NCBI RefSeq assembly: GCF_001571065.1
Contig: NZ_BCSW01000003.1
Coordinates: 84,517 to 148,516, forward strand
Length of the DNA: 64,000 nt
Origin: Dietzia cinnamea NBRC 102147
Lineage (GTDB): Bacteria > Actinomycetota > Actinomycetes > Mycobacteriales > Mycobacteriaceae
Direction: 5' to 3'
Positions 9,067-18,716 of this stretch are shown here, one piece after another. Each line of letters opens with the position of its first letter. Within the stretch, counting starts at the first letter, position 1. The notes beneath the pieces were generated by a model. The model ran no database searches and was not told where the DNA came from. It was given only the letters and a program-made list of their open reading frames with translations. A program made the position numbers and the translations under genes.

Positions 9067-9723
9067 ATGATCAGGTCCCGCGGACGGGGTGGACGCGACG
9101 GGGCGCCCGCCGGCGTCGTGACCGCGGCGCTCGTCGTCGTCCTCGTCGTCGTGCCCCTCGCCTCCGCCGCTCCGCCCGCCTCCGTGCCGCCCGCCTCGGG
9201 GCCTTCCGCCTCGGTGCCCTCCGCCTCGGTGACGTCCGCGGGCGCCGTGTCGGTCGGTCCACGTCCGGCGATGGTCGGCCCCGTGCCGGGCCCGCTGTCG
9301 GTGGTCACCCCGTTCGACCCTCCGGCGCGGCGGTGGTTACCCGGCCACCGCGGGGTCGACCTGGCCGCGGAGCCGTACTCACCCGTCCTCTCCCCCGCCG
9401 ACGGGACGGTGTCCTTCGCAGGCGCCGTGGCCGGGCGGCCGGTGGTGTCGATCGACCACGGCGGCGGGCTGCGCACGACGTACGAACCGGTCGCCGCCGA
9501 GGTGAGCGCCGGGGACGTCGTCGCCGCGGGTGCGCGGATCGGCCGACTCCTCGCCGGCCACCCCGGGTGTCCGGTGGTGGCGTGTCTGCACTGGGGCGCG
9601 CGGGTGGCCTCGGGAGGCCCGTCCGGTGACGACGACGACTACGTCGATCCGCTCGCGCTGTTGGCCGCCACCCACCGTCCGATACGTCTCAAGCCCACAC
9701 TGCCCGGCGACGGCGTCGGCTGA
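9067..9723 (+). CDS. Secreted M23-family (LytM-domain) peptidase-like protein
   Basis: Predicted exported cell-wall-associated protein of 218 residues. A basic N-terminus and hydrophobic core ([18 protein letters not shown], ~16-33) form a signal peptide, followed by an Ala/Pro/Ser linker and an M23 domain at ~90-205. The first metal ligands are present in GHRGVDLA, but the last motif reads ACLHWGAR: the His that normally precedes x-H in HxH is replaced by Cys. Activity is therefore uncertain. The same C-x-H form is, from memory, found in the mycobacterial homologue beside rpsB (Rv2891). GTG 9061 and GTG 9031 are alternative starts; none has a clear ribosome site. It is divergent from rpsB and convergent with xerC. 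Confidence 0.82.
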   Translation: MIRSRGRGGRDGAPAGVVTAALVVVLVVVPLASAAPPASVPPASGPSASVPSASVTSAGAVSVGPRPAMVGPVPGPLSVVTPFDPPARRWLPGHRGVDLAAEPYSPVLSPADGTVSFAGAVAGRPVVSIDHGGGLRTTYEPVAAEVSAGDVVAAGARIGRLLAGHPGCPVVACLHWGARVASGGPSGDDDDYVDPLALLAATHRPIRLKPTLPGDGVG

Positions 9724-9744
9724 GAAGCGGCGGCGGCGACCCGA

Positions 9745-10713
9745 TCAGGCGCGGGGATGGGCTCCGCGGTAGGCGGCGCGGAGGCGCTCGGCCGAGACGT
9801 GCGTGTAGATCTGGGTGGTCGCCGGCGTGGAGTGCCCGAGCAGCTCCTGGACGTGTCGCAGGTCCGCGCCGCCCTCGAGCAGGTGCGTGGCCGAACTGTG
9901 GCGCAGCGCGTGGGGCGAGACGCGGGGCGCGCCCGGCGTGGCCTCGCTGACCTCGTTGACGATCCTGCGGGCCGCCCGAGGGTCCAGGCGTCCGCCGCGG
10001 GCACCCAGAAGGAGGGCCGGCCCCGAGCGGGCGTTCGTCAGGGCCGGTCGGCCGGTGTCGAGCCAGGCGCGCAGTGCCCGGTCGGCGGGCGCCCCGTACG
10101 GGACGGCACGCTCGCGGTCGCCCTTGCCGATCACGCGGAGGAGTCGCCGTTCCGCGTCGACGTCGTCGACGTCGAGGCCGCACAGTTCGGCCACCCGGAT
10201 GCCGCACGAGTACAGCAGCTCCACCACGAGGCGGTCGCGGACGGCGAGGGGGTCGCCCTCGGCCGCGCCGAGTTCGCTCGTCCGGATGGTCTCGCCCGCC
10301 TGGGCGGCGTCGAGGACCTCGGGCAGGTGCCGTCGGGCGCGCGGAGCCTCCAGTCTGGCCGCGACGTCGGTCGGGAGCAGCCCGGTGCGCGCCGCCCACG
10401 TGCTGAACGAGCGCGCCGCCGCGACCCGGCGTGCGACGGTCGACCGCGCGGCTCCGGCGGCCACCTGGGCGGCGAGCCAGCCCCGCAGGGCGGGCAGGGT
10501 CAGCGCGGCTCCGAGCTCCGGGCCGGTGGTGGGCCCGCCGTCGCCCGCCGCGAGGTGGCCGAGCAGTCCGCGGACGTCCGATCGATAGGACCGGGCGGTC
10601 GCCTCGGAGCGAGACCTGCCGGTGAGGAGGTGCGCGACGTAGTCGTCGAGCACCTCCTCGAGGTGCACGGACAGCGATTCCCCATCGTCCTCACGAGTGC
10701 GCATCCGTCCCAT
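9745..10713 (-). CDS. xerC: Tyrosine recombinase XerC
   Basis: Site-specific recombinase that, with XerD, resolves chromosome dimers at dif. The 322-residue product has an N-terminal SAM-like core-binding domain (~15-110) and a catalytic domain with the R in [11 protein letters not shown], the H-x-x-R box [16 protein letters not shown] in LLGHST and the nucleophile Tyr in TQIYTHV near the C-terminus. All six catalytic positions appear intact. ATG 10713 and ATG 10704 are both possible; the latter has GGGACGG just upstream. A DNA-processing cluster (dprA, yifB, yraN) follows upstream on the same strand. Confidence 0.95.
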   Translation of the reverse strand: MGRMRTREDDGESLSVHLEEVLDDYVAHLLTGRSRSEATARSYRSDVRGLLGHLAAGDGGPTTGPELGAALTLPALRGWLAAQVAAGAARSTVARRVAAARSFSTWAARTGLLPTDVAARLEAPRARRHLPEVLDAAQAGETIRTSELGAAEGDPLAVRDRLVVELLYSCGIRVAELCGLDVDDVDAERRLLRVIGKGDRERAVPYGAPADRALRAWLDTGRPALTNARSGPALLLGARGGRLDPRAARRIVNEVSEATPGAPRVSPHALRHSSATHLLEGGADLRHVQELLGHSTPATTQIYTHVSAERLRAAYRGAHPRA

Positions 10714-10771
10714 GGACACCGATTGTCGCGCCCCTTCGACGGGCACGCAACCACCCGGCGCGGGGCCCGAC

Positions 10772-11977
10772 TCAGGAGACCGGCAGGCTGAGCTGCATCC
10801 CGCCGTCGCCGGATCTGCGCCAGCCCTCCGGGCCGCGCACGGCCGCGCCCGTGGACATCAGCCGACCGAGTACGGCCCGCACCGTGGCCGCCGCGATCCC
10901 GGCCGACCTGGCGACCTCCGCGGGTGCGGCCCCTCCGGAGGTCGGGAGCGCCTCGAGGATGCGCCGCGTCACGTCGTCCAGCCCGTCCCACGACGTGGCC
11001 TCCCGGGCCGGCGGCGGCGCCGTCTCCCCCATCGCTCCGGCCAGCTCGACCACGTCCGCCGTGCGTCCGATCAGCACCGCCCCGCGGTCCCGGAGGAGGA
11101 GATGGCACCCGACCGACGCGACCGAGGTGACCGGACCCGGTACGGCCCCGACCGGCCGGTCGAGGGCCGCCGCCCACGCCGCCGTGCTCAGCGCACCGCT
11201 GCGGGCCGCCGCCTCGACCACCACCGTCGCGCCCGTCAACGCCGCGATGATGCGGTTGCGGTCGAGGAACCGGTACCGCGTCACCCCGGTTCCCGGCGGC
11301 TGGGCCGAGATGACCGCGCCTGTCTCCGCGACCTCACGGAGCAGGCCGTCGTTGCCGCGCGGGTACAGGCGGTCGACGCCCCCGGCCAGGACCGCGATCG
11401 TCGTGCCGCGCACCCCGAGCACAGCGCGGTGCGCGGCCGCGTCGATGCCGAACGCGCCTCCCGAGACCACCGTGAACCCCTCCGCCGCGGCCCCGGCGCT
11501 CAGATCCGCGGCCACCGTCCGGCCGTACGGCGTGGGCGCCCGGGTGCCCACCACCGCCACAGACCTCCCCAGCGCCGTCGCCGGGTCGGCAGGCCCCCGC
11601 CACCACAACCCGAGCGGGCGCAACGCGGTGGGCACCCCGCCCGTGCCGTCCCGGCGACGCCCGCGTGGCCGGTCGAGTGGCGCGAGCGCGTATCCCGGCC
11701 AGCCCGGGTCGCCCGGCACCACCAGGCGGGCACCCACGGTCGCGGCCGAGTCGAGAAGGGCCGCCCCGTCCACGTGCTCGCGACGGGACTCGGCCTGGGC
11801 GTTCAGCGTCTCGCCCGCCCGCCCGGCCCGGATGAGGTCCCGCGCGGCGACCGGACCGACCGAGTCGACCAGGTCCCACACCTGCGCGGTCGGTCTTTCG
11901 GTGACCGCTCCCAGATACGCGTACGCCTCGCGGACGTCCCACGGCACCGCCACGGCCTCTTGCTCGCCCACCGACAT
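10772..11977 (-). CDS. dprA: DNA-processing protein DprA
   Basis: ssDNA-binding, RecA-loading Rossmann-fold protein required for natural transformation where that exists; its role in most actinobacteria is unsettled. The 401-residue product shows [11 protein letters not shown] (~145), [12 protein letters not shown] (~175), [11 protein letters not shown] and [11 protein letters not shown], with a C-terminal winged-helix-like DprA domain (~330-390). The start codon shares one base with the upstream yifB stop (TGATG), and GGAGAGGA at the yifB end serves as ribosome site, so the genes are coupled. Confidence 0.95.
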   Translation of the reverse strand: MSVGEQEAVAVPWDVREAYAYLGAVTERPTAQVWDLVDSVGPVAARDLIRAGRAGETLNAQAESRREHVDGAALLDSAATVGARLVVPGDPGWPGYALAPLDRPRGRRRDGTGGVPTALRPLGLWWRGPADPATALGRSVAVVGTRAPTPYGRTVAADLSAGAAAEGFTVVSGGAFGIDAAAHRAVLGVRGTTIAVLAGGVDRLYPRGNDGLLREVAETGAVISAQPPGTGVTRYRFLDRNRIIAALTGATVVVEAAARSGALSTAAWAAALDRPVGAVPGPVTSVASVGCHLLLRDRGAVLIGRTADVVELAGAMGETAPPPAREATSWDGLDDVTRRILEALPTSGGAAPAEVARSAGIAAATVRAVLGRLMSTGAAVRGPEGWRRSGDGGMQLSLPVS

Positions 11978-13494
11978 CAGTCCTCTCCTCGCAGCATCAA
12001 CGCCTCGGCCACATGGGGCTCACGCGGCACGGTCGCCCCGTCCAGGTCGGCGACCGTCCACGCCAGGCGCAGGCATCGATCGACGCCCCGCGCGGACAGC
12101 ACCCCGTGGGCGAGCGCGCGGTCGAGCGGCTGCACCGCGCTCCGATCGAGCCCCCACACCGAGCGCAACACGCGCCCGGGTACCTCGGCATTGGACCGGG
12201 CGCCCGCCGCGTCCGGGCACCCGGCCCACCTCTCGGCGGCTGCCGCGCGCGCCGCGGCCACCCTGGCGCGTACCGCGGCCGTGTCCTCGACCTCCCCGAC
12301 CGCGAACAGATCCGATCCGATCGGCAGGGTGCGGGCCGCGATATCGATGCGGTCCCGCAATGGGCCCGTCAGCGAGCGGCCGTACCTCCGCCGCGCGTCC
12401 GGCGTGCAGGTGCACGCGTCCGGGCGCGCGCTGCCACACGGGCAGTCGTTGGCGGCCATCACCAACTGGAATCGCGCGGGATAGACCGAGATACCGTCCC
12501 GGCGGGCGATCCTCACCTCCCCGTCCTCCAGCGGGGTGCGCAGGCTGTCGAGCACACGGGCGGGGAACTCGGCGCACTCGTCGAGGAACAACACCCCACG
12601 GTGCGCGAGCGTCACCGCCCCCGGACGCGCGACGTTGTTCCCGCCCCCCACCAACGAGGCCACCGAGGCCGAGTGGTGCGGGGCGACGAACGGCGGCCGA
12701 CGCAGCAGCGGATCCCTCGGGGCGAGCTTGCCCATCACCGAGTGGACGGCCGTGGCCTCGAGCGCCTCGCACTCCCCCAGATCCGGCAGGAGGCCGGGCA
12801 GTCGACGCGCCAGCATCGTCTTGCCTGTCCCCGGCGCCCCGCGGAGGAGAAGGGCGTGCCCGCCGGCGGCCGCGATCTCCACCGCCCGACGGCAGTCGTC
12901 CTGGCCGTGCACCTCGGCGAGGTCCTCGCGGGGCCGCCCGCCCACGGCACGCGCGGCCGGCGCGTCCGACACCAGCGCCCCGCCACCACGGCTCCACACC
13001 CCGAGCATCGCCAGCGAGTCCACGCCCGCGGAGTCGATTCCCCGCACCAGCCGGGCCTCCGCGAGGTTGGCGCTCGGAACGATCGCGCGGGGCAGCCCGG
13101 CGTCCCGGGCGGCGAGCACCGCGGGAAGGACCCCACGGACCGCACGGACCCGCCCGTCCAGGGCGAGCTCACCCACCAGCAGCGTGCCGTCGAAGCAGGA
13201 CGCGGGCAGCTCCCCGGACGCGGTGAGGGTCCCCACCGCGAGCGCCAGGTCGAAACCGGAGCCCCGCTTGGGCAGACCCGCCGGCGACAGGGACAAGACG
13301 ACCTTGCCCACTGGCCACGACAGTCCGCTGTTGATCACCGCCGCCCGAATCCGCTCCCGGGCCTGCAGCACCGCCGAATCCGGCAGCCCCACGATGCTCA
13401 CCCCCGGCAGCCCGCGTCCCACGTCCGCCTCGACCTCGACGATCTGACCGCCCACCCCGTGCAGGGTCACCGCCCACGTCCGCCCGAGCGCCAC
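11977..13494 (-). CDS. YifB/ComM-family Mg-chelatase-like AAA+ ATPase
   Basis: AAA+ helicase family whose characterised member ComM promotes branch migration during natural transformation in Vibrio. The 505-residue protein has an N-terminal Lon-protease-like fold (~1-170, with GLPGVSIVGLPDSAV), Walker A GAPGTGKT at ~218, Walker B LFLDECAEF at ~300, the arginine-finger region and four Cys in NDCPCGSARPDACTC (~355). It heads the yifB-dprA pair and lies 2 bp downstream of yraN, a conserved three-gene group. GTG or ATG at 13494 is the only sensible start (MALGRTWAVTLHG). Confidence 0.95.
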   Translation of the reverse strand: MALGRTWAVTLHGVGGQIVEVEADVGRGLPGVSIVGLPDSAVLQARERIRAAVINSGLSWPVGKVVLSLSPAGLPKRGSGFDLALAVGTLTASGELPASCFDGTLLVGELALDGRVRAVRGVLPAVLAARDAGLPRAIVPSANLAEARLVRGIDSAGVDSLAMLGVWSRGGGALVSDAPAARAVGGRPREDLAEVHGQDDCRRAVEIAAAGGHALLLRGAPGTGKTMLARRLPGLLPDLGECEALEATAVHSVMGKLAPRDPLLRRPPFVAPHHSASVASLVGGGNNVARPGAVTLAHRGVLFLDECAEFPARVLDSLRTPLEDGEVRIARRDGISVYPARFQLVMAANDCPCGSARPDACTCTPDARRRYGRSLTGPLRDRIDIAARTLPIGSDLFAVGEVEDTAAVRARVAAARAAAAERWAGCPDAAGARSNAEVPGRVLRSVWGLDRSAVQPLDRALAHGVLSARGVDRCLRLAWTVADLDGATVPREPHVAEALMLRGED

Positions 13495-13496
13495 GG

Positions 13497-13892
13497 CTAC
13501 ATCACGTCCTCGAACAACTCGAGCCGGGGCCGTGAGGGATCGGCCAGATCCACCCCGACCACGTCGAAGCAGACCTGACGCCAGCGACCCGGGTGCTCCG
13601 CCAGCCAGTGGGCGGCCAGCAGGCGCAGGCGCCGGCGCTTCTTCCCCGTGACGGACTCGGCCGGGCTGCCGAAACCCCTACCGGTGCGGGTCCTCACCTC
13701 GACGAATCGCAGTCTGCCCGCGGAGTCCAGGACCACCAGATCGAGTTCCCCGACCGGACACCGCCAGTTCCGGCTGATCACCACCGCACCGCGGGCCTCC
13801 AGCAGGCCCGCCGCGTGTTGCTCCCCGATCCGACCTGTCCGCACCCGCTGGTCCTCGCCGCCCCTGGCGCGTCCCACCCCGTCCCCTGTCAT
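13497..13892 (-). CDS. YraN family (UPF0102) endonuclease-like protein
   Basis: Restriction-endonuclease-fold family of unknown substrate, usually near rnhB and yifB as here. The product is 131 residues from ATG 13892, chosen for GGAGG seven bases upstream; the frame is open for 15 more codons. The PD-(D/E)XK-like core is GELDLVV (Glu49, Asp51) then FVEVRTR (Glu65). The usual catalytic Lys in the ExK element is Arg67 here, so nuclease activity is doubtful or altered. It is immediately upstream of yifB. Confidence 0.88.
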   Translation of the reverse strand: MTGDGVGRARGGEDQRVRTGRIGEQHAAGLLEARGAVVISRNWRCPVGELDLVVLDSAGRLRFVEVRTRTGRGFGSPAESVTGKKRRRLRLLAAHWLAEHPGRWRQVCFDVVGVDLADPSRPRLELFEDVM

Positions 13893-13955
13893 CGCCGTCC
13901 TCCCGGCGGCCCGGCCCGTCCGGGTCCGCCGGGGCACACCCTGCCCGACGACGAC

Positions 13956-13984
13956 GGCCCGATCCGCTGGTCGCGGACCGGGCC
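13956..13984 (-). terminator. Stem-loop between the DUF2469 gene and yraN
   Basis: About 12 paired bases with one A-C mismatch and a 5-nt loop, starting 50 bp after the DUF2469 stop on the minus strand. It probably ends the lepB-rnhB-DUF2469 transcript. Confidence 0.6.
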
Positions 13985-14033
13985 GGGGGTCTCCTGTGGA
14001 GGCGGATCGGGCTGTGGAGAACCGGGCCGGTGG

Positions 14034-14339
14034 CTACTCCGGCAGGCGCAGTTCGGGCTTGTCGAGTTCCTCGATGTTGACGTCCTTGAACGTCAGGACG
14101 CGCACGTACTTGACGAAACGAGCAGGTCGGTACATGTCCCACACCCACGCGTCGGACATACGTACGTCGAAGTACACCTCCCCGTCGGCGGACCGCGGGA
14201 TCAACTCGACGGCGTTGGCGAGGTAGAAGCGCCGCTCCGTCTCGACGACGTAGGTGAACTGACCGACGATGTCGCGGTACTCGCGATATAGCGAGAGCTC
14301 CATCTCGGTCTCGTAGTTCTCCAGATCCTCGGCGCTCAT
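14034..14339 (-). CDS. DUF2469 conserved protein
   Basis: Highly conserved actinobacterial protein of 101 residues without an assigned function (Rv2901c-like). It is acidic and Tyr/Glu-rich: [20 protein letters not shown] at the start, then [14 protein letters not shown] and [20 protein letters not shown]. There is no signal peptide or membrane segment. The start codon overlaps the rnhB stop by 4 bp (ATGA), so it is translationally coupled to RNase HII in a lepB-rnhB-DUF2469 operon. Confidence 0.93.
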   Translation of the reverse strand: MSAEDLENYETEMELSLYREYRDIVGQFTYVVETERRFYLANAVELIPRSADGEVYFDVRMSDAWVWDMYRPARFVKYVRVLTFKDVNIEELDKPELRLPE

Positions 14340-15043
14340 CTCGTGCTGCTCCTCGAATGCGCCTGCGCGGCGCGACGGACGTTGGCGTACGACATCCGAT
14401 GGATGTCGCTGGGACCGAGCTGCTCGATCGCCCTGGCGTGACCCGTGGTGCTGTACCCCTTGTGGGCGGCGAAGCCGTAGCCCGGGTACCGCGAGTCGAG
14501 GTCCACCATAATCCGATCGCGCGTGACCTTCGCGAGGACACTCGCGGCGGCGATGGATGCGACCACCGCGTCACCCCCGATCACCGCCGTGGACTGGCAC
14601 CCGAGACCGTCGACCGCGAACCCGTCCGTCAGGACGAACCCGGGTCGCGGGTCCAGGGCGGCGACCGCCCGACGCATCCCCTCGATGTTGCAGCGGTGGA
14701 TCCCGCGCGCGTCGATCCGATCCGGTTCGATCACGACGACCGAGACAGCCCTCGCGCGCCGCAGGACCGCGTCGTGGAGCCGGGCGCGGGCCGCGGCGGT
14801 GAGCTTTTTGGAGTCGTCCAGGTCCGCGAGTTCCGGGTGGAGCCGGTCACCGAGCACACACGCCGCCACGACGAGCGGTCCCGCACAGGAACCGCGGCCG
14901 GCCTCGTCGACGCCCGCGACGGGACCCAGCCCCCGTCGGGTGAGCGCGGCCTCCAGCGCGAGCCGGCCGTCCCTGCGGGTCACCCGCGCCCGGGTGGGCA
15001 GCAGGCGGTGCCGTCGCGACCGGTCGGGGCGTGCCCGGGTCAC
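14336..15043 (-). CDS. rnhB: Ribonuclease HII
   Basis: Cuts RNA in RNA/DNA hybrids and single ribonucleotides in duplex DNA. The 235-residue product carries the type 2 RNase H signature [18 protein letters not shown] at ~43-60 (Asp and Glu catalytic pair), DSKKL, and [13 protein letters not shown], plus the C-terminal [15 protein letters not shown]. The first ~30 residues are Arg-rich. GTG 15043 overlaps the lepB stop as GTGA, giving translational coupling with the signal peptidase gene. Confidence 0.96.
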   Translation of the reverse strand: MTRARPDRSRRHRLLPTRARVTRRDGRLALEAALTRRGLGPVAGVDEAGRGSCAGPLVVAACVLGDRLHPELADLDDSKKLTAAARARLHDAVLRRARAVSVVVIEPDRIDARGIHRCNIEGMRRAVAALDPRPGFVLTDGFAVDGLGCQSTAVIGGDAVVASIAAASVLAKVTRDRIMVDLDSRYPGYGFAAHKGYSTTGHARAIEQLGPSDIHRMSYANVRRAAQAHSRSSTR

Positions 15044-15804
15044 CCCGCGCTGATGTCCGGCGAGGAGACCGTCCCGATCCGGTCGAACGGGAGGATGATC
15101 GCCTGCACCTTGCCGATAATGTTCTCCGCCGGCACCGTGCCCTGGTGTTCGTCTCCCATGTGGAAGCGGGAGTCCGCGGAGTTGCCGCGGTTGTCGCCCA
15201 TCACCCAGTAGTTGCCCTCGGGGACCGTGACGGGACCGAACGCGCAGTTCAACGGGTTACGGGCGGGCGACGGGTCCTCGTTGAGGTAGGGCTCGTCCAG
15301 GGGTTGACCGTCGACGAGGAGCGACCCGTCCGGCGCGCATCCCCCCACCGTCTGCCCGCCCACCGCGATCACGCGCTTGACCATGTCGTTCTGGTCGGGC
15401 GGGACGATGCCGATCACTCCGCCGATGTTTTGGAGGGTGCGGATGACAGGGTTGTCCGAACGGATGGACTGGTACCCCTCGTTCCACGACTCGGGCCCTT
15501 CGAAGACGACCACGTCGCCGGGCCGGGGATCACCGAACCGGTAGCTGATCTTGTCGACGAAGATCCGGTCGCCCGTGCAGCCCGCGCAGCCGTGCAGCGT
15601 GGGTTCCATGGACTCGGACGGGATCTGGTAGACGCGACCGACGAAGGTCTGGAAGACGAACACCAGGGCCAGGGCGATCACCACCAGCAGCGGGATCTCG
15701 ATGTACCAGGGCTGGCCCTTCTTCTCGACGCCACGAGCCGGGGCCCCGTGATCACGGGGCCCCGGCTCGGCGGTGTCGTGTCCGGGCGTGTCGGTGCTGC
15801 TCAC
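15040..15804 (-). CDS. lepB: Signal peptidase I
   Basis: Membrane-anchored serine protease that removes Sec and Tat signal peptides. The 254-residue protein has a disordered ~30-residue N-terminus, one membrane helix at ~35-52 ([16 protein letters not shown]), catalytic Ser65 in PSESMEPTL and general-base Lys143 in [22 protein letters not shown] marks box E. Two extra Cys pairs (CAGC near 72 and single Cys at ~155 and ~187) lie in the extracellular part. The GTG start has no ribosome site but a -10 box 7 nt upstream, suggesting a leaderless transcript. Confidence 0.96.
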   Translation of the reverse strand: MSSTDTPGHDTAEPGPRDHGAPARGVEKKGQPWYIEIPLLVVIALALVFVFQTFVGRVYQIPSESMEPTLHGCAGCTGDRIFVDKISYRFGDPRPGDVVVFEGPESWNEGYQSIRSDNPVIRTLQNIGGVIGIVPPDQNDMVKRVIAVGGQTVGGCAPDGSLLVDGQPLDEPYLNEDPSPARNPLNCAFGPVTVPEGNYWVMGDNRGNSADSRFHMGDEHQGTVPAENIIGKVQAIILPFDRIGTVSSPDISAG

Positions 15805-15811
15805 CCGGATG

Positions 15812-15817
15812 AGCGTA
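15812..15817 (-). promoter_or_regulatory. -10 box (TACGCT) of a leaderless lepB promoter
   Basis: TACGCT fits TANNNT and is separated by 7 nt from the GTG start at 15804, so transcription should begin at or within a base of the start codon. Confidence 0.5.
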
Positions 15818-15866
15818 GTCGATCCCGCACCGCTGACGGCGGTCGAGTCCGACGCGCTCTATGCGC

Positions 15867-16208
15867 TCAGCGCTTCTCCTTGATCTTCGCGGCCTTGCCG
15901 CGGAGCTCACGCAGGTAGTAGAGCTTGGCGCGGCGGACGTCGCCACGCACGAGCACGTCGATGCGGTCGATGTTGGGCGAGTGCACGGGGAACGTGCGCT
16001 CGACGCCGACGCCGAACGAGACCTTGCGGACGGTGAAGGTCTCGCGGACGCCGCCGCCCTGGCGACGGATCACGACGCCCTTGAAGACCTGGATGCGCTC
16101 CTTGGAGCCCTCGATGACCTTGACGTGCACGTCGAGCGTGTCGCCGGCACGGAACTCCGGGATGTCGTCCCGGAGGGACTTGTTGTCGATGAAGTCGAGA
16201 GTGTTCAT
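15867..16208 (-). CDS. rplS: 50S ribosomal protein L19
   Basis: Large-subunit protein at the 30S/50S interface. The 113-residue product begins [19 protein letters not shown] and includes [30 protein letters not shown] in three family blocks, ending with the basic [18 protein letters not shown]. Normal length. It lies 160 bp downstream of trmD; in many bacteria these two are in one rpsP-rimM-trmD-rplS operon, and the gap here may hold a second promoter. Confidence 0.98.
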   Translation of the reverse strand: MNTLDFIDNKSLRDDIPEFRAGDTLDVHVKVIEGSKERIQVFKGVVIRRQGGGVRETFTVRKVSFGVGVERTFPVHSPNIDRIDVLVRGDVRRAKLYYLRELRGKAAKIKEKR

Positions 16209-16369
16209 TGTGTTCCTTGCATGTCAGGAATGAGGACAGAGGACCCTGGCGCCCGCCGTCAGGCGGGTCGACCGGTTCGTGCCCCGGATCAGCGCGACCG
16301 TCCCCGGGCGCGCGTGCGCCCGAAAGGTCAACCTCGCTAGTGTGCCATCCCCGCCGGGGGTGGCCCAAA

Positions 16370-17161
16370 TCAACCCTCTGGCGGTTCCCAGCCCAGCTCG
16401 GCCAGGGTCTGCAGGTCGGCGGCGCTGAGCGGGGCCCCGCCCAGGAGGTCCGGGCGCCTCTCCGCGGTCCGCCGCAGCGATTCGTCGCGGCGCCAGCGTG
16501 CGATCCTCGCGTGATCGCCGCTCTTGAGGACGTCGGGCACCGGGCGGTCGCGCCATATCTCGGGGCGGGTGTAGCTCGGTCCCTCGAGGAGACCGTCGGA
16601 GAAGGAATCCTCCTCGTGACTACGCCGGTTCCCCAGCACACCGGGCAGGAGGCGTACCACGGCCTCCGCGATGACGAGGACGGCTACCTCGCCTCCGATC
16701 AGGACGTAGTCCCCGATGCTGACCTCTTCGACGTCCATGCGCTCGGAGGCCTCGTCGACCACGCGCTGATCGATGCCCTCGTAGCGGCCGCACGCGAACA
16801 CGATCCGACGGCGGCGGGCGTACCTGTGGGCGTCGGACTGGGAGAAGGGCCGCCCGGCGGGGGTCGGGACGATCAGCAGGGGCCGGGAGTCCGGATCCGA
16901 GGCGGCCGGCCCCGTCGTCAGCCCGGTGTCGGTCTGGGGAACTAGGTCGTCGAGCGCGACGCCCCACACCGTCGGCCGCATCACCATCCCCGGCCCGCCG
17001 CCGAACGGGGTGTCGTCGACGGATTTGTGCACGTCGTGGGTCCAGGCGCGCAGATCGTGGACGCCGACCTCGATAATGCCCCGGTCGACGGCGCGACCGA
17101 GGAGGGCGAGCCGGAGCGGGGCGAGGTAGTCGGGGAAGACGGTGACGACGTCGAGACGCAT
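16370..17161 (-). CDS. trmD: tRNA (guanine37-N1)-methyltransferase
   Basis: SPOUT-class enzyme that makes m1G37 in tRNAs with G36, protecting against +1 frameshifts. The 263-residue product starts MRLDVVTVFPDYLAPL and contains the knot motifs FACGRYEGIDQRVVD and EEVSIGDYVLIGGEVA (~145-165) and LLEGPSYTRPEIWRD. ATG 17161 matches the family N-terminus. An in-frame GTG at 17200 overlapping the rimM stop as GTGA would add 13 residues and cannot be excluded. A pause-like hairpin follows the stop. Confidence 0.96.
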   Translation of the reverse strand: MRLDVVTVFPDYLAPLRLALLGRAVDRGIIEVGVHDLRAWTHDVHKSVDDTPFGGGPGMVMRPTVWGVALDDLVPQTDTGLTTGPAASDPDSRPLLIVPTPAGRPFSQSDAHRYARRRRIVFACGRYEGIDQRVVDEASERMDVEEVSIGDYVLIGGEVAVLVIAEAVVRLLPGVLGNRRSHEEDSFSDGLLEGPSYTRPEIWRDRPVPDVLKSGDHARIARWRRDESLRRTAERRPDLLGGAPLSAADLQTLAELGWEPPEG

Positions 17162-17196
17162 GATCGGCCCGCGCCGCTCCTCGGCGGCGGGCCCGG

Positions 17197-17730
17197 TCAC
17201 GACGTGCCCAGGTCGAGCAGCCCCTCCGGTGGGTCGATGACGCACGTCCCACCGGGGACGTCCACCTCGGGGACCATCTCGGTGACGAAGGGCACGAGCG
17301 CGTCGGCACCGTCGGTCAGTCGGATCCCGAGGAGCTCACCGGCGGGGGTGTGGACGATCTCGGTGACCTCGCCGAGCGGTGCGCCCGAGGTGTCGAGGAC
17401 CCGGAGCCCGACGAGCTGGTGATCGTGGTACTCGTCCGGGTCCTCTGGATCGGGGAGCTCGGCGGAGTCGACCAGCAGGAGCATGCCGCGCAGCGCGTCG
17501 GCCGTGTCGCGGTCGGATACACCGGCCAGGCGCACGAGAAGCCGCCCGGAATGGCTCCGGGCGGCTTCCACTGTGACGTCACGGTCGGTGGCGCGGTCCC
17601 CCTTGCCGACGCGGCCGGTGAGCCGCGCGCCGGGGGCGAAGCGCTCCTCGGGCGAGTCGGTACGGACCTCCACCACGAGCTCGCCGCGGACGCCGTGCGA
17701 TTTGACGACGCGGCCCACGACGAGCTCCAT
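17197..17730 (-). CDS. rimM: 16S rRNA processing protein RimM
   Basis: 30S maturation factor that binds S19 and aids processing of the 16S 3' domain. The 177-residue product has the N-terminal RimM fold ([20 protein letters not shown], then [16 protein letters not shown] near 68-83) and the C-terminal PRC-barrel ([15 protein letters not shown], then [15 protein letters not shown]). Gene order khpA-rimM-trmD is the conserved one. Confidence 0.96.
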   Translation of the reverse strand: MELVVGRVVKSHGVRGELVVEVRTDSPEERFAPGARLTGRVGKGDRATDRDVTVEAARSHSGRLLVRLAGVSDRDTADALRGMLLLVDSAELPDPEDPDEYHDHQLVGLRVLDTSGAPLGEVTEIVHTPAGELLGIRLTDGADALVPFVTEMVPEVDVPGGTCVIDPPEGLLDLGTS

Positions 17731-17772
17731 GGTGTGTCAGGTCCTCCGGTTGTCGGCGCGTACGGGGTGGGA

Positions 17773-18015
17773 TCAGCGGTCGGTGTCGACCACGTCGACC
17801 CGGATGCCCTCTCCCCCGACGGCGGAGACGATCGTCCGGATGGCGGACGCGGTTCGACCGCCCCGCCCGATGACACGGCCGAGATCCTCGGGCGCGACCG
17901 CCACCCGGATCACGGTGCCGCGCCGACCACCACTCGACCGGACGGACACGGCGTCGGGATCCGACACGATGCCGCGGACGAGGTGGTCGACGGCGTCGAC
18001 GACCATGTCGTTCAT
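17773..18015 (-). CDS. khpA: KH-domain RNA-binding protein KhpA
   Basis: Small single-KH protein (80 residues) that binds RNA and, in Firmicutes, works with KhpB in cell elongation. The GxxG RNA-contact loop is in GRVIGRGGRTASAIR at ~48-62, preceded by the typical VDHLVRGIVSDPDAV helix-turn. The gene begins 5 bp after the rpsP stop, so it is in the ribosomal operon. Its mycobacterial counterpart is Rv2908c (from memory). Confidence 0.94.
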   Translation of the reverse strand: MNDMVVDAVDHLVRGIVSDPDAVSVRSSGGRRGTVIRVAVAPEDLGRVIGRGGRTASAIRTIVSAVGGEGIRVDVVDTDR

Positions 18016-18020
18016 CTGTC

Positions 18021-18518
18021 TCAGGCCTCGGCGGTCTCGGCGTCAGCCGACGCGGCCTCACCCTCGGCGGAGTCGGTCGACGCGGCGGCCTCCTGCTCGG
18101 CCTTCTTGGCCTCTTCGGCCTTCTTCGCCTTGTCGGCCTTGCGCTTGGCGGTGATGGCCTCGGCGGACGGCTCGCCCTGGGCCTCCTCGAGCGCCTTGTT
18201 GAACAGGTCCAGCTTGGAGGGCTTGGCCTCCGGGGTGCGCAGGGTGCCCTCGGCGCCCTCGATGCCCTTGAACTTCTGCCAGTCGCCCGTGATCTTGAGC
18301 AGCTGCTCGACGGCCTCGGTCGGCTGGGCGCCCACGCCGAGCCAGTACTGGGCCCGGTCGGAGTCGATCTGGATGAAGCTCGGCTCCTCCTTCGGGCGGT
18401 AGAGGCCGATGGTCTCGATGGAGCGACCGTCGCGGCGGGTACGGGCGTCGGCGACGACGACCCGGTACTGCGGGTTGCGGATCTTGCCGAGTCGGGTGAG
18501 CTTGATCTTGACGGCCAT
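18021..18518 (-). CDS. rpsP: 30S ribosomal protein S16 with long C-terminal extension
   Basis: S16 is needed for 30S assembly. The core (~1-95) starts [19 protein letters not shown] and includes [12 protein letters not shown] and [15 protein letters not shown]. Beyond the usual ~85-100 residues the protein continues to 165 with a Lys/Ala/Glu-rich helical stretch ([20 protein letters not shown]) and an acidic Ser/Ala tail; extensions of this sort are common in actinobacteria. A candidate -10 (TAGACT) lies at 18664-18669 on the minus strand. It heads the rpsP-khpA-rimM-trmD group. Confidence 0.96.
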   Translation of the reverse strand: MAVKIKLTRLGKIRNPQYRVVVADARTRRDGRSIETIGLYRPKEEPSFIQIDSDRAQYWLGVGAQPTEAVEQLLKITGDWQKFKGIEGAEGTLRTPEAKPSKLDLFNKALEEAQGEPSAEAITAKRKADKAKKAEEAKKAEQEAAASTDSAEGEAASADAETAEA

Positions 18519-18678
18519 GAGCGCGTCTCACTTCCTGTAGTGGGTCACATGGCGATTCAGCGACGCCCGCGCTGCTCGCGGGGTCCGGTTTCGCCTTCCG
18601 GGTGACCGCCGTTCGGCCCGGACCCCCGCGTGGGGACCCACCGGTGACGGCGTCCAGCGGTCCAGTCTAGACACGCCC

Positions 18679-18710
18679 GGCCCGCGCGCACCAATCGGTG
18701 CACACGGGCC
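18679..18710 (-). terminator. Terminator after ffh, 14-bp stem
   Basis: Arms 18679-18692 and 18697-18710 pair along 14 positions (two G-T wobbles on the minus strand) around a 4-nt loop. The hairpin starts 6 bp after the ffh stop. Confidence 0.75.
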
Positions 18711-18716
18711 GTCGGG

